Assembly: GCF_037977235.1 (NCBI RefSeq)
Contig: NZ_CP150276.1
Location: 2,604,001-2,668,000 of the forward strand
Source of the DNA: Paenibacillus sp. FSL K6-0276
GTDB lineage: Bacteria; Bacillota; Bacilli; Paenibacillales; Paenibacillaceae
Length of the DNA: 64,000 bases
Reading direction: 5' to 3'
Shown here: positions 8,850 through 16,804 of the stretch, piece after piece
Layout of the letters: each line of letters starts with the position of its first letter
How positions within the stretch are numbered: position 1 is the first letter of the stretch
Made by a program: the position numbers and the translations under genes
The notes under the pieces: model-generated
The model's input: the letters and a program-made list of their open reading frames with translations, nothing else
The model's database searches: none
Told to the model about the DNA's origin: nothing

Positions 8850-9347
8850 ATGGATATTAGAGAAGTGGATTTGCCTGGTATTGGTCGTAAATACTGCATA
8901 AACACACGCTCGGGAGAGAGCTTAACCATTGTGATTCATAATGATGAACGGCGTGAATTGTATCATGTGACCGATGGAGGTAACGAAACCCTGTCCAATG
9001 TGACGTTGGATGATGAAGAGTCAAGAACTGTATCGGCAATACTTGCTGGTATTACTTATAAGCCTAAGGCAGTCGAAGTCGAGGAGAGTTTGTTTGAGGA
9101 CCTGATTGTAGACTGGCTCAGGATTAATCCTTCTTGTCCTTTGATTGGTAGAACCATAGGGGAACTTGAGATCAGAGAACGTACGGGCGCAGCGATCATC
9201 GCTGTTGTAGAAGCGGACAAACGTAAAGTCCTAAACCCTGGTCCAGAGTATTGCTTCAAGGAGGGATCGACGCTTGTAGCTGCAGGTGATGCGAAGCAAT
9301 TTAATACCCTGAAGCGGTTGATGTCAGAGGATGCTCTAATTAAATAA
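8850..9347 (+). CDS. KhtT-like regulatory subunit of a cation:proton antiporter (RCK_C domain)
   Basis: 165 aa from the ATG at 8850 (MDIREVDLPGIGRKY), just after AGGGGAAGTAAA; an upstream extension to 8760 lacks a ribosome site. The length and the opening DLPGIGRKYCI match KhtT/YhaT. Residues about 85-165 form an RCK_C (TrkA-C) domain with the LRINPSCPLIGRTIGELEI and GAAIIAVVE signatures and a closing LVAAGDAKQFNTLK strand. In B. subtilis KhtT controls the K+(NH4+)/H+ antiporter KhtU and KhtS assists. Here no antiporter gene follows: a terminator and then convergent trpS come next. The subunit must act with a partner encoded elsewhere or has lost it. Confidence 0.85.
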   Translation: MDIREVDLPGIGRKYCINTRSGESLTIVIHNDERRELYHVTDGGNETLSNVTLDDEESRTVSAILAGITYKPKAVEVEESLFEDLIVDWLRINPSCPLIGRTIGELEIRERTGAAIIAVVEADKRKVLNPGPEYCFKEGSTLVAAGDAKQFNTLKRLMSEDALIK

Positions 9348-9359
9348 TACTTTCTCAAA

Positions 9360-9402
9360 AAAACAGCCGGAGCGCTCTTCAATAGAGAGTCCGGCGTTTT
9401 TA
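9360..9402. terminator. Bidirectional terminator between khtT-like gene and trpS
   Basis: GCCGG...CTCT and AGAG...CCGGC pair, with an A run before and a T run after, serving both convergent genes. Confidence 0.85.
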
Positions 9403-9421
9403 TTGTTTATACTGATCACTT

Positions 9422-10417
9422 TTATTTTGAAAAATAATTAAGGCACATGGCCTCACGTACTTCTTTCATCGTTTCTTGTGCGATGTCGCGGGCACGTTTA
9501 GTTCCGGATAATAAGATATCCTCAACAACCTTGGGTCTAGCAGCATAATAGGAGCGACGCTCACGCATAGGTTCAATTAGCTGGTCTAGAGCCGTCGTGA
9601 TAAGCTGCTTGCAGGCAGAACAACTTATACTGCCGCTTTCGCAACCTTCGCGAATTTCTGGGGCGCTATGTGAACGGAAAGCGCGGTGATAAGCATAAAT
9701 GGGACAAATATCTGGATGCCCAGGATCATTTTTATGAACACGGGCTGGGTCGGTTGTGGCTTTACGGATCTTGAAGGTGATCTCTTCCTTCGTGGAGTCC
9801 AGCTCGATGGCATTGCCAAGGCTTTTACTCATTTTAGCGTTTCCATCTGTTCCCACTAGTCTTGGCGTCTCGCTGATGAGCGCTCTGGGCTCCACAAGGA
9901 TGGGGCTGTACAACTCGTTGAATCTACGTACGATTTTGCGAGTTAACTCCAGATGGGGGAGCTGGTCTTCTCCTACAGGAATAATCGTCGCTTTACAAAA
10001 TGTTATATCCGCAGCCTGACTAACTGGATAACCAAGAAAACCGTAGTACAGCTCATCTAAGCTGGAATTCTTCGATTCGGCTTTAATTGTAGGATTGTGC
10101 CGCAACGAATTCACAGTGACAAACATGGAGAATAGGACGGTCAGCTCAGCGATCTCTGGGATCATGGATTGAATAAATATTGTAGCTTTATCCGGATTTA
10201 TACCCGCTGATAAATAGTCTAATGTGATTTCATTCAAGTTTTGACCAAGGAGTTGAGGCCGATCAAAGTGAGTCGTTAGCGCTTGAATATCTGCTAGAAA
10301 CACAAAAGTATCATATTGCTCCTGTAGCGCCACTCGGTTCTGTAAGCTGCCCACGTAATGGCCAAGGTGAAGCTTTCCAGTCACTCGATCTCCAGTTAAT
10401 ACACGTTCTTTTATCAT
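9422..10417 (-). CDS. trpS: Tryptophanyl-tRNA synthetase
   Basis: 331 aa from the ATG at 10417, 7 nt after AGGAGG. The class I signatures are intact: HLGH in TGKLHLGHYVGSL and KMSKS in NAKMSKSLGNAIELD. GEDQLPHLELTRKIVRRFN and the NSLRHNPTIKAE segment are typical of bacterial TrpRS. It charges tRNA-Trp in the cytoplasm. Expression is controlled by the tryptophan T-box directly upstream, driven from a consensus sigma-A promoter. A terminator shared with the khtT-like gene closes it. Confidence 0.97.
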   Translation of the reverse strand: MIKERVLTGDRVTGKLHLGHYVGSLQNRVALQEQYDTFVFLADIQALTTHFDRPQLLGQNLNEITLDYLSAGINPDKATIFIQSMIPEIAELTVLFSMFVTVNSLRHNPTIKAESKNSSLDELYYGFLGYPVSQAADITFCKATIIPVGEDQLPHLELTRKIVRRFNELYSPILVEPRALISETPRLVGTDGNAKMSKSLGNAIELDSTKEEITFKIRKATTDPARVHKNDPGHPDICPIYAYHRAFRSHSAPEIREGCESGSISCSACKQLITTALDQLIEPMRERRSYYAARPKVVEDILLSGTKRARDIAQETMKEVREAMCLNYFSK

Positions 10418-10503
10418 TTAAATTCCTCCTGTTTTGTTGCTTCTGATTAACATTGAGTCGCCACCACCAGCCATCATCCATGGCCATCACCTCCTTTAAA
10501 TGA

Positions 10504-10824
10504 CAAAAAAACCTCATCCAATAAGGACGAAGTTGTCGTGGTACCACCTTAAATGATCGCGTCACCACCATACGTTTCGTTGGCTTTACGATCTTCTCTT
10601 ACCTGTACGAAAGAGGGTTATAAATGATCTCGGATACAGGTCCCTTGATAACGGCGGGAATCCCGGCTATCCCTACAACATCCTAACAAGATGGTTCGGA
10701 AGAGCAACTCTAAAGGCCATTCGATCAAGCGCTGGACACCGGTTCGCAGCAACCACCGGCTCTCTGAAGTCCATGTTCGGTTGTCTACTTACCCTTTGTC
10801 AGCGTTGTTCATGATATTTGGATT
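10504..10824 (-). promoter_or_regulatory. T-box riboswitch controlling trpS (UGG specifier)
   Basis: The minus-strand leader has all T-box parts. A Stem I contains GGGTAAGTAG and AGAGAGCCGGTGGTTGCTGC. A specifier loop reads GAATGGCC, with the Trp codon UGG at 10719-10717. The T-box/antiterminator is AAGGTGGTACCACG (about 10551-10538). A competing terminator, AACTTCGTCC/GGATGAGGTT with a T run, spans about 10530-10505. Uncharged tRNA-Trp should stabilise the antiterminator and allow trpS transcription. Confidence 0.95.
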
Positions 10825-10853
10825 ATTATAATTCTGAAGAAGGATTCTGTCAA
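10825..10853 (-). promoter_or_regulatory. Consensus sigma-A promoter of the trpS leader
   Basis: On the minus strand TTGACA (10853-10848) and TATAAT (10830-10825) are separated by exactly 17 bp, a perfect vegetative promoter just upstream of the T-box. Confidence 0.9.
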
Positions 10854-11009
10854 TAGGTGGAAACTAGATAGTGATAGACGAAGTATCTAGGTTTATATGA
10901 TCTAGCAAGGTATAACTTAAATTGTATATAATCATCAGGAATTAAGTCCAATCTATCACTTCGGGTTTTCAATATAATACTGTATAACCTTGAAATGGAG
11001 TGATGATAA

Positions 11010-11435
11010 ATGGCGACAATTATAAGTTATGGTTCACAGGCAAAAATCCCCTTAGACCCGTTTACTACTGTTACAACGGTTGCAGGGATTCCTGGAGCTG
11101 GAGCGGGACTAGCCACAGCGCAAGTAAATATTAGTCCGGCTAATCCAGCCTCTTTCTCCAGTAGAGTCGAGTTAAATGGTAGTTTTAGTCTTACTGCACT
11201 TGCTAATAGTCAATTTTTTGTTTTAATCCGACGTGCTGGAGTCGATATTTATAGATCCTTTTTTAGTTTTACTGCAACTAATGATATTCAATTAAATGTT
11301 CTGTGGGTGGATGGCCCTTATATTGGAGTCCACAACTATGAATTGGTCATTCAAAATGATAGCAACTTACCTATAAATCTATTTGGACCCATATCATTCA
11401 CAGCAACTGCTATTGGGGGAGATGGCGTAATTTAA
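11010..11435 (+). CDS. ExsC-like small surface protein (possible exosporium protein), copy 2
   Basis: 141 aa, the same length as the paralogue at 1339. It starts MATIISYGSQAKIPLDP and shares the PANPASFSSRVEL block, the FFVLIRRAGVDIYRS strand pair, VHNYELVIQNDS, and the GPISFTATAIGG ending. There is no signal peptide. A TGGAGTGATG ribosome site and a terminator make it a single-gene unit. A spore-surface role is suggested by resemblance to ExsC-type proteins but unproven. The divergence between the copies is substantial, so the duplication is not recent. Confidence 0.6.
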   Translation: MATIISYGSQAKIPLDPFTTVTTVAGIPGAGAGLATAQVNISPANPASFSSRVELNGSFSLTALANSQFFVLIRRAGVDIYRSFFSFTATNDIQLNVLWVDGPYIGVHNYELVIQNDSNLPINLFGPISFTATAIGGDGVI

Positions 11436-11441
11436 GTTATG

Positions 11442-11479
11442 GGACAGTTGAATCGATCTGATTTAACTGTCCTTTTTTT
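11442..11479 (+). terminator. Terminator after ExsC-like copy 2
   Basis: GGACAGTTGAATC pairs with GATTTAACTGTCC (one mismatch) around a short loop, followed by seven T. Confidence 0.9.
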
Positions 11480-11584
11480 CATGGGCGTATAATTAAAACC
11501 TCAACTCTCGCGGCATAAATCTCCAAACAAACCCCAACCATTAAGGAAGGGGTTCTTAAAAGAGTGAACTTATGGCTCCTCTTG

Positions 11585-11953
11585 TTATTTATTTAAAATA
11601 TTGTCCTCTAACACAGCATATTTATCGCCATACTGCTTAATGATATGTTGTTCTCCCCAATTACATAGAGAAGTCAAAATGTCGCTTAAACTATCACCAT
11701 ACTCACTAAGTTCATATTCCACTTTTGGTGGAACCTGATTGTATACGATTCGGTTGATGATTCCATCGGCCTCTAACTCTCGCAGCTGCTGTGTTAACAT
11801 TTTTTGAGTAATCCCGGGCATCAACTGTTTTAGTTCCGAAGTGCGTTTTTTGCCATGTGTTAAGTGACAGAGAATCACACATTTCCATTTCCCTCCAATG
11901 ACTTCGAGTGTGGCCTCAACGGAAATATTGTATTTTTTCTTGATGGTTGTCAT
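11585..11953 (-). CDS. HxlR-family transcriptional regulator
   Basis: 122 aa from the ATG at 11953, 5 nt after GGAGG; an in-frame TTG at 11965 overlaps that site. The winged-helix HxlR pattern is clear: TLEVIGGKWKCVILCHLTHG, the TSELKQLMPGITQKMLTQQLRELEADG recognition region, and the wing PPKVEYELSEYG. Family members are redox or electrophile sensors that repress neighbouring oxidoreductase genes. One Cys (CNWGEQ) near the C-terminus could sense. No obvious target gene adjoins it, but two direct repeats sit in front of its start, so it is probably autoregulated. Confidence 0.9.
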   Translation of the reverse strand: MTTIKKKYNISVEATLEVIGGKWKCVILCHLTHGKKRTSELKQLMPGITQKMLTQQLRELEADGIINRIVYNQVPPKVEYELSEYGDSLSDILTSLCNWGEQHIIKQYGDKYAVLEDNILNK

Positions 11954-11971
11954 GATATCCTCCAATCTATA

Positions 11972-12005
11972 GGTACTTTTTAGTGCCTATGGTACTTTTA
12001 AGTGC
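11972..12005. promoter_or_regulatory. Paired direct repeats, candidate HxlR operators
   Basis: GGTACTTTTTAGTGC (11972-11986) and GGTACTTTTAAGTGC (11991-12005) differ at one base and are 19 bp apart, just upstream of the HxlR gene. Each is an imperfect dyad (GTACT/AGTGC). Confidence 0.6.
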
Positions 12006-12113
12006 GTACTATTGATTATGTCCAATTTTAACTATCATAACATTTATCATTCATTTTTTATAGAATGTTATAATCTTAAAGTGCTCAGCTCCAAAAAAGT
12101 TAATACAAATAAA

Positions 12114-12137
12114 AACCGTTTCTATACCCTCCCCGTC
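12114..12137 (+). promoter_or_regulatory. Candidate ECF-sigma promoter (autoregulatory)
   Basis: AACC (12114-12117) and CGTC (12134-12137) are separated by 16 bp, the usual ECF pattern (-35 AAC, -10 CGTC). The site lies about 45 nt upstream of the sigma gene, so the sigma factor probably drives its own operon. Confidence 0.6.
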
Positions 12138-12178
12138 TTAATCTATGAAAGGTTGAGGAGAGGGGGCTAAGGAAGGAA

Positions 12179-12715
12179 ATGACGATGACTAATGCAGAAA
12201 TGAAGAAAGTAACGATTCTTGATACTCGGTGCGAGACGGATTTTTACGATTCTTTATTGATACATAGAGAACAATTATACAGTATTGCCTATAGCTACTT
12301 GCGTAACCGAAACGATGCGCTGGAAGCAATGCAGGAAATGACCTGCCGGGCCTGGATTAAAAGAAAAACATTAAAGGACCCCAAAGCGTTCAAATCATGG
12401 ATTATTCGGATTCTGATCTATGTCTGTATAGATGAACAAAGACGAAGAAAACGTTCCATGCCGCTGGTAGATGAAAGAATAGGAGAGCAGATTACGCACA
12501 TTGGCCATCATCGAATGGAAATGCTGTGGGCACTCGAGCAGGTTAAGCCCAAGTATCGCCATGTGCTGCTGTTAAAATACTACAATGATATGACTTTGAG
12601 CGAGATCGCTAACATTATGAATAAACCCGAGGGTACGGTTAAGACATGGCAGCATAAAGGACTAAAGCAGTTAAGAACCATCATTAAGAATCGGGGTGAT
12701 TGGAACCATGAGTAG
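12179..12715 (+). CDS. ECF-type RNA polymerase sigma factor
   Basis: 178 aa from the ATG at 12179; the ATG at 12185 is about as likely, given GGAAGG upstream. Region 2 spans about residues 25-95 (LYSIAYSYLRNRNDALEAMQEMTCRAW...FKSWIIRILIYVCIDEQRRRKR). Region 4 is at 120-172, with KYYNDMTLSEIANIMNKPEGTVKTW as helix-turn-helix. It directs polymerase to stress-type promoters. The downstream gene overlaps its end by 8 nt and encodes a membrane protein with the layout of a DUF4179 anti-sigma factor, so the pair forms a signalling operon. A matching AACC-N16-CGTC promoter lies upstream. Confidence 0.93.
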   Translation: MTMTNAEMKKVTILDTRCETDFYDSLLIHREQLYSIAYSYLRNRNDALEAMQEMTCRAWIKRKTLKDPKAFKSWIIRILIYVCIDEQRRRKRSMPLVDERIGEQITHIGHHRMEMLWALEQVKPKYRHVLLLKYYNDMTLSEIANIMNKPEGTVKTWQHKGLKQLRTIIKNRGDWNHE

Positions 12716-13829
12716 TCAGGAGGAGCTTGCCTTGTTAATCGATGCTGAACGGATCCCGCAGGAGCAAAAAATGGAGAGTGCGGCCGCACAAATCTATGCC
12801 ATACAAGCAGGACTCGAACTAGGTAAGAAACGTGGCAAAAAGCTAATATTCGCAAAAAGCGCGATGGCTGTATTGACTGCTGCAGTTATGGTCGCAGGAT
12901 TACTATTCTTCAATCCATCCCAATTGCTACCACAGCAAGCCACAACAAGTAATGAATTCAGTGACTGGGGCGAGCTGGAATCTTTTAAGAAAGTAGCTTC
13001 GTCTGATATAGATGCTCTTACTTTAGAGTCAGCGATCCGTAATGATTACGTGCAGATCGTGAATAAAAGTACTGAGAAAAATGGGTATAAAATCACTCTG
13101 AATGCTGTGATCGCTGATGAAAATAAAATCATAATGCTGTATACAGGGACTACAAGCGATGGGCAGGAAATTTACAGCGTGAATAGTGTGTGGCTGACAG
13201 ATGCTGTATCAGGGCAGAGCATAATAGATGAAAATGGCTATAGAAATGGAATGGGATCACATGCTGAGGATAGTATTTATACATGGCTCGGAAAAACAAT
13301 ATATCCACTAGATAAGAATAAAGCATTTCCAAAAGAGGTGGTTGCTAATTTTCAGATTGCGTCAGTGGACCCAGGAATGCTAGCAAAACCGAAAACGGGA
13401 ACTAATCTAGCGGACATACGATATTCTGATCGTTTAAAGATAAACTTCACGATTGATTCGAAATTTTGGGAGCAGAAGACAGAGACACTAGTTCTAAATC
13501 AACCTTTTATGATGGATGGGCATGAAGTGAATCTTGCACAAGTGGAGCTTTCTCCGTTAAGTATAGTAGTCAAATATACGCTAAGTGAGGATTTAAAAAC
13601 TAATTGGGAGATCAGGAATGAATTATTTGGAAAGACCCCGAGTGAGCTTACATCGCGGGTTGGGAAGCACGAAGTGGAAAATAATTCGATTGGTGGAAGG
13701 GGTAGTGAGGATGGATTTAAAAGCTACTTTAGTAGCAACGTATTGGATCACCCGAAATCCATTCGATTGAAGCTTGATGCGGGATCTGATCGCGAGAATG
13801 ATGAGTATATTGATATTCTGAAAAAATGA
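12708..13829 (+). CDS. Probable membrane anti-sigma factor (DUF4179-type)
   Basis: 373 aa from the ATG at 12708, inside the end of the sigma gene and after GGGGTGATT. Residues 1-48 are cytoplasmic (sigma-binding side). One membrane helix follows (SAMAVLTAAVMVAGLLFFN). The remaining 300 residues are an outside domain beginning FSDWGELESFKKVASSDIDA, then LTLNAVIADENKIIMLYT, as in DUF4179 proteins, and a C-terminal beta domain. It should hold the sigma factor at the membrane until an unknown signal is sensed outside. No zinc-type HxxxCxxC motif is seen. Translational coupling to the sigma gene supports the role. Confidence 0.85.
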   Translation: MSSQEELALLIDAERIPQEQKMESAAAQIYAIQAGLELGKKRGKKLIFAKSAMAVLTAAVMVAGLLFFNPSQLLPQQATTSNEFSDWGELESFKKVASSDIDALTLESAIRNDYVQIVNKSTEKNGYKITLNAVIADENKIIMLYTGTTSDGQEIYSVNSVWLTDAVSGQSIIDENGYRNGMGSHAEDSIYTWLGKTIYPLDKNKAFPKEVVANFQIASVDPGMLAKPKTGTNLADIRYSDRLKINFTIDSKFWEQKTETLVLNQPFMMDGHEVNLAQVELSPLSIVVKYTLSEDLKTNWEIRNELFGKTPSELTSRVGKHEVENNSIGGRGSEDGFKSYFSSNVLDHPKSIRLKLDAGSDRENDEYIDILKK

Positions 13830-13888
13830 GAAGTAAGAGCTTCGAGCTGAATGTGCAAAAACTGTATCAGAATTCGGAATACAGACGT

Positions 13889-13913
13889 AAGGCCGCTAAT
13901 AGCGGCCTTTTGT
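13889..13913 (+). terminator. Terminator of the sigma/anti-sigma operon
   Basis: AAGGCCGCT pairs with AGCGGCCTT over a 3-nt loop, followed by TTGTG. Confidence 0.8.
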
Positions 13914-13972
13914 GTATTTTGAAACAGAATGCAATTTTGATAATACTCTATCACTAAACCTTACGAACCTTG

Positions 13973-14043
13973 CGGACCGTATTGCAGCTATTTGTGTTTT
14001 TTAGACCATTTTGCTGATCTATCGGACTGTATAGCGCTTATTA
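13973..14043. repeat. Two direct repeats about 50 bp apart in an intergenic stretch
   Basis: Units starting CGGACCGTATTGCAGCTATT (13973) and CGGACTGTATAGCGCTTATT (14023) share a CGGACyGTATwGC core with a 50-bp period. They lie between the sigma operon and a decayed gene. Their look is that of a dispersed intergenic repeat. Confidence 0.5.
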
Positions 14044-14051
14044 GTCTATAT

Positions 14052-14360
14052 TCACACTGGAATTGAGCAAATTTGGATGAATAGCTGCATCTGAGTCCGT
14101 TCGCACAACGAATTGCCGCGAATCTTCGAAATAAGGGCTCCTGAGTCCGATTCATTGAATGCTTGCCCGTAGAGTGCAGAGTTACCGCCGTCTGAGGCAC
14201 CTGTTTGATTCGCTAGATCTTCTGTAGTGTAACCTATTACAATATTATAGGCATGTGCATTACCGCTCCGAAGACGAGGCATACGATCTTGAATATCTTT
14301 ATAGTAGTTGTGATGGAGGGTCACAGAAAGAAGCGCATTATCGCTGCGAATTCTGTTGCG
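14052..14360 (-). pseudogene. Remnant of a PL1-family pectate lyase
   Basis: The minus strand encodes SDNALLSVTLHHNYYKDIQ followed by DRMPRLRSGNAHAYNI. This is the catalytic-core signature of family 1 pectate lyases (V-T-x-H-H-N-Y ... D-R-M-P-R-x-R-x-G-x-x-H-x-x-N). Only about 100 codons remain. There is no signal peptide or N-terminal beta-helix, and the region behind the signature drifts from the family. A full lyase has 350 residues or more. It is a dead fragment, showing that a pectin-degrading function was once encoded here. Confidence 0.8.
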
Positions 14361-14452
14361 CCTATTAAATGTCCTTTTTTTAAATAATGCTATAATAACT
14401 CTTTGAGTGTGCTGAGCTGAATTCTGATCTATATGAACTAGGGGTGATAGAT

Positions 14453-16024
14453 TTGAGCGTAATCCGTATGGAGAACGTAACTAAGAAATATGAGAATACA
14501 TTGATTTTTCGAGATATTTATTTTCGAGTTAGTAAGGGCGAACGGATTGGGTTAATCGGACGAAATGGTGCGGGGAAGTCTACTGTTTTTAAACTGATGA
14601 TGGGTAAAGAGGAGCCAACAGCAGGGAAAGTAGAGTTAGATCCCAATGTGAAGATCAGTTATTTCTCTCAATTCTCGGAGCTTTCCGGCTCCTTGTCTGT
14701 ACAGCAAGAGTTAGAATTGTGCTTTGAGCAGGTAGCGCTTATCGAACAGGAGCTTAACCAAATCGGGGAACAGCTTGGACTAGTGACGGATGATGTACAG
14801 ATGAATACACTTTTAGAGCGGCAAGCGGCGCTTTTTGAACAAATGGATCATTTGGATGGCTGGAATGTATCCGTCGAAATCAACACTGTCCTGACCAAGT
14901 TGGGCTTCAATGAAAGATCACGGCATCAACCAGTCGATGAGTTATCTGGAGGCTGGAGGAACCGTGCAGCACTGGCTAAAGTCTTAATTGAAATGCCCGA
15001 CGTCGTATTGCTCGATGAGCCAACTAACTTTTTGGATATAGATGGGATCGTATGGTTGGAGCAGTGGCTGCACCGTTTTAATGGGGCAATGATACTGGTC
15101 TCACATGATCGGCAATTTATTGACAGGGTAGTCACGCGGACGATTGAAATTGAGAATTATCATTTTCAGGAATATGAAGGCAATTATACCGATTATGTTC
15201 GTAAAAAGAAGATGCGCAAAAAGGTGCTCGACCGTCAGTTTGAGTGGGAAGAAGAGCTTCTGCTTATGGAGTCGGAGGCAATTGAAACCCGTGGTAATAA
15301 AAAGTCTTCTAAGGATCGACTATCACGTAAGCTAACAGATATGAAAAAGCGTGTGGAGCCTCATCCAGTGAACGTACTGATCACCGATATCTACAGTAAT
15401 TTACGTTTTCCGGACAAGCTGGGTGAAGTGAAAGGAATTGGACAAAGCTATGATGGTCGGACGATATTCCAGAACATCAGCTTCGATATTCAAAAGGAAG
15501 ATCGGATAGCTATCGTGGGGCCTAACGGCAGCGGGAAATCGACACTTATTAAGGTATTGACTGGGCAAGAAGAGCCTGAAACGGGTGAAGTAACTTGGGA
15601 ACGCGGGGTTAGCTATGCTTATTTCAATCAGATGTGGGACGAACTGGATGTTAAGGATACTGTCAGTCATGCTGTAAATGTGTATGGGCTGGGACTCGAC
15701 GCTCCACGGAAAAAAGTGAACAAATTTCTATCCATGCTGCAATTCTCAGAAATGGATTTAAGCAAAACGATCGGCAGTCTGTCAGGAGGACAACAGGCCA
15801 GAGTAGCGTTAGCAAAATGCCTTCTCTCTGGCGCGGCTGTCATTATTTTGGATGAGCCAACGAATCATTTGGATTTGACGAGTATTCAGGTGATGGAGCA
15901 GGCGCTCATTCATTTCCCTGGAGCCGTAGTTACCGTCAGTCATGACCGCTTCTTCATCGATAAAATAGCTACCAAAATGCTTACCTTTGACCCTGAAGTA
16001 GGGATCACAGAGCAGAATGTCTAG
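14453..16024 (+). CDS. ABC-F family ATPase
   Basis: 523 aa from a TTG at 14453, after AGGGGTGA; a GTG at 14444 is the alternative. Two ATP-binding cassettes lack membrane parts. Domain 1 has GRNGAGKST, LSGGWRNR and VLLDEPTNFLD; domain 2 has GPNGSGKST, LSGGQQAR and IILDEPTNHLD. Both H-loops are SHDR. The linker (about residues 240-310) is basic and helical (YVRKKKMRKKVLDRQFEWEEE), as in ribosome-acting ABC-F proteins. Members relieve stalled ribosomes or protect them from antibiotics. Which applies here cannot be read; the linker is moderate in length. It sits among pseudogenes. Confidence 0.93.
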   Translation: MSVIRMENVTKKYENTLIFRDIYFRVSKGERIGLIGRNGAGKSTVFKLMMGKEEPTAGKVELDPNVKISYFSQFSELSGSLSVQQELELCFEQVALIEQELNQIGEQLGLVTDDVQMNTLLERQAALFEQMDHLDGWNVSVEINTVLTKLGFNERSRHQPVDELSGGWRNRAALAKVLIEMPDVVLLDEPTNFLDIDGIVWLEQWLHRFNGAMILVSHDRQFIDRVVTRTIEIENYHFQEYEGNYTDYVRKKKMRKKVLDRQFEWEEELLLMESEAIETRGNKKSSKDRLSRKLTDMKKRVEPHPVNVLITDIYSNLRFPDKLGEVKGIGQSYDGRTIFQNISFDIQKEDRIAIVGPNGSGKSTLIKVLTGQEEPETGEVTWERGVSYAYFNQMWDELDVKDTVSHAVNVYGLGLDAPRKKVNKFLSMLQFSEMDLSKTIGSLSGGQQARVALAKCLLSGAAVIILDEPTNHLDLTSIQVMEQALIHFPGAVVTVSHDRFFIDKIATKMLTFDPEVGITEQNV

Positions 16025-16026
16025 GA

Positions 16027-16804
16027 TTATGCTGGGAGTCGGATGACCACGGTCGTCCCTTCCCTACTTGACTGGTGATTTCAATCCCAAACTGTTCACC
16101 AAAATGAAATTGAATACGATCATGAACATTTTTTATACCAATATGAGCTTCATCTAGGGTGTCTGATGGTTGAGAGAGACGGAAACGTAGCTGTTTAAGT
16201 TTCTCTTCATCGATGCCAATCCCGTTATCCATAACGATAATTAGCATGTCATCCCCCGATATCATTGAGGATACTTCAAGGAGACCTGGTTCACTTCGAC
16301 ACTCCAGTCCATGGACAATAGATTCTCAACGTTGGGTTGAAGGGAAAAGTGCATGACTTTAACCATTTCGCTATGAGGTTCTAGCTGTTCAACATATTGA
16401 ATTTTGTCCCCGAAACGTAATTATTGGATCTTTACATACAGCCGGACGTGCTCAAGTTCTTTTCGCAGGGTTACGGTTATCTTTCCGGTCTGGATATGAA
16501 TCCGAAACAATCTACCTACAATCCCCACCATTTCGCCAATCTCACGCTGTCCATTGATGATGGCTTTCATCTGAATAGATTCAAGTACATTCGCAAGGAA
16601 ATGCGGATTGATTTGGCTTTTGAGGGCGCCGTACTGGGCTACTTTTTGCTGTGCTTTGGCCATTGAAGATCTCTCAATATAATTTTGGAGGTCTTTCACC
16701 ATTTTTACGGATTCCATTATACAGAACACCAAACTCATCTTGACGATCACTATACAAATCCACATCAAAGTTTCTCCATCCCCACCAGCTTGACCTTCCG
16801 GCAA
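16027..16804 (-). pseudogene. Broken YesM-type sensor histidine kinase (C-terminal half)
   Basis: The minus strand carries the His_kinase block KSQINPHFLANVLESIQMKA (phospho-His in NPHF), then an in-frame TAA where family members continue EIQKLRFGDK. The frame resumes as LRFGDKIQYVEQLEPHSEM and ...LQPNVENLL. It shifts again before the ATPase end MLIIVMDNGIGIDEEKL...GIKNVHDRIQ. A last shift precedes GTTVVIRLPA and the stop at 16027-16029. The membrane and extracellular sensor half is missing; the break is at about 16804, where the next remnant begins. Intact relatives sense carbohydrate status with an AraC-type partner. At least three lesions make it non-functional. Confidence 0.88.
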
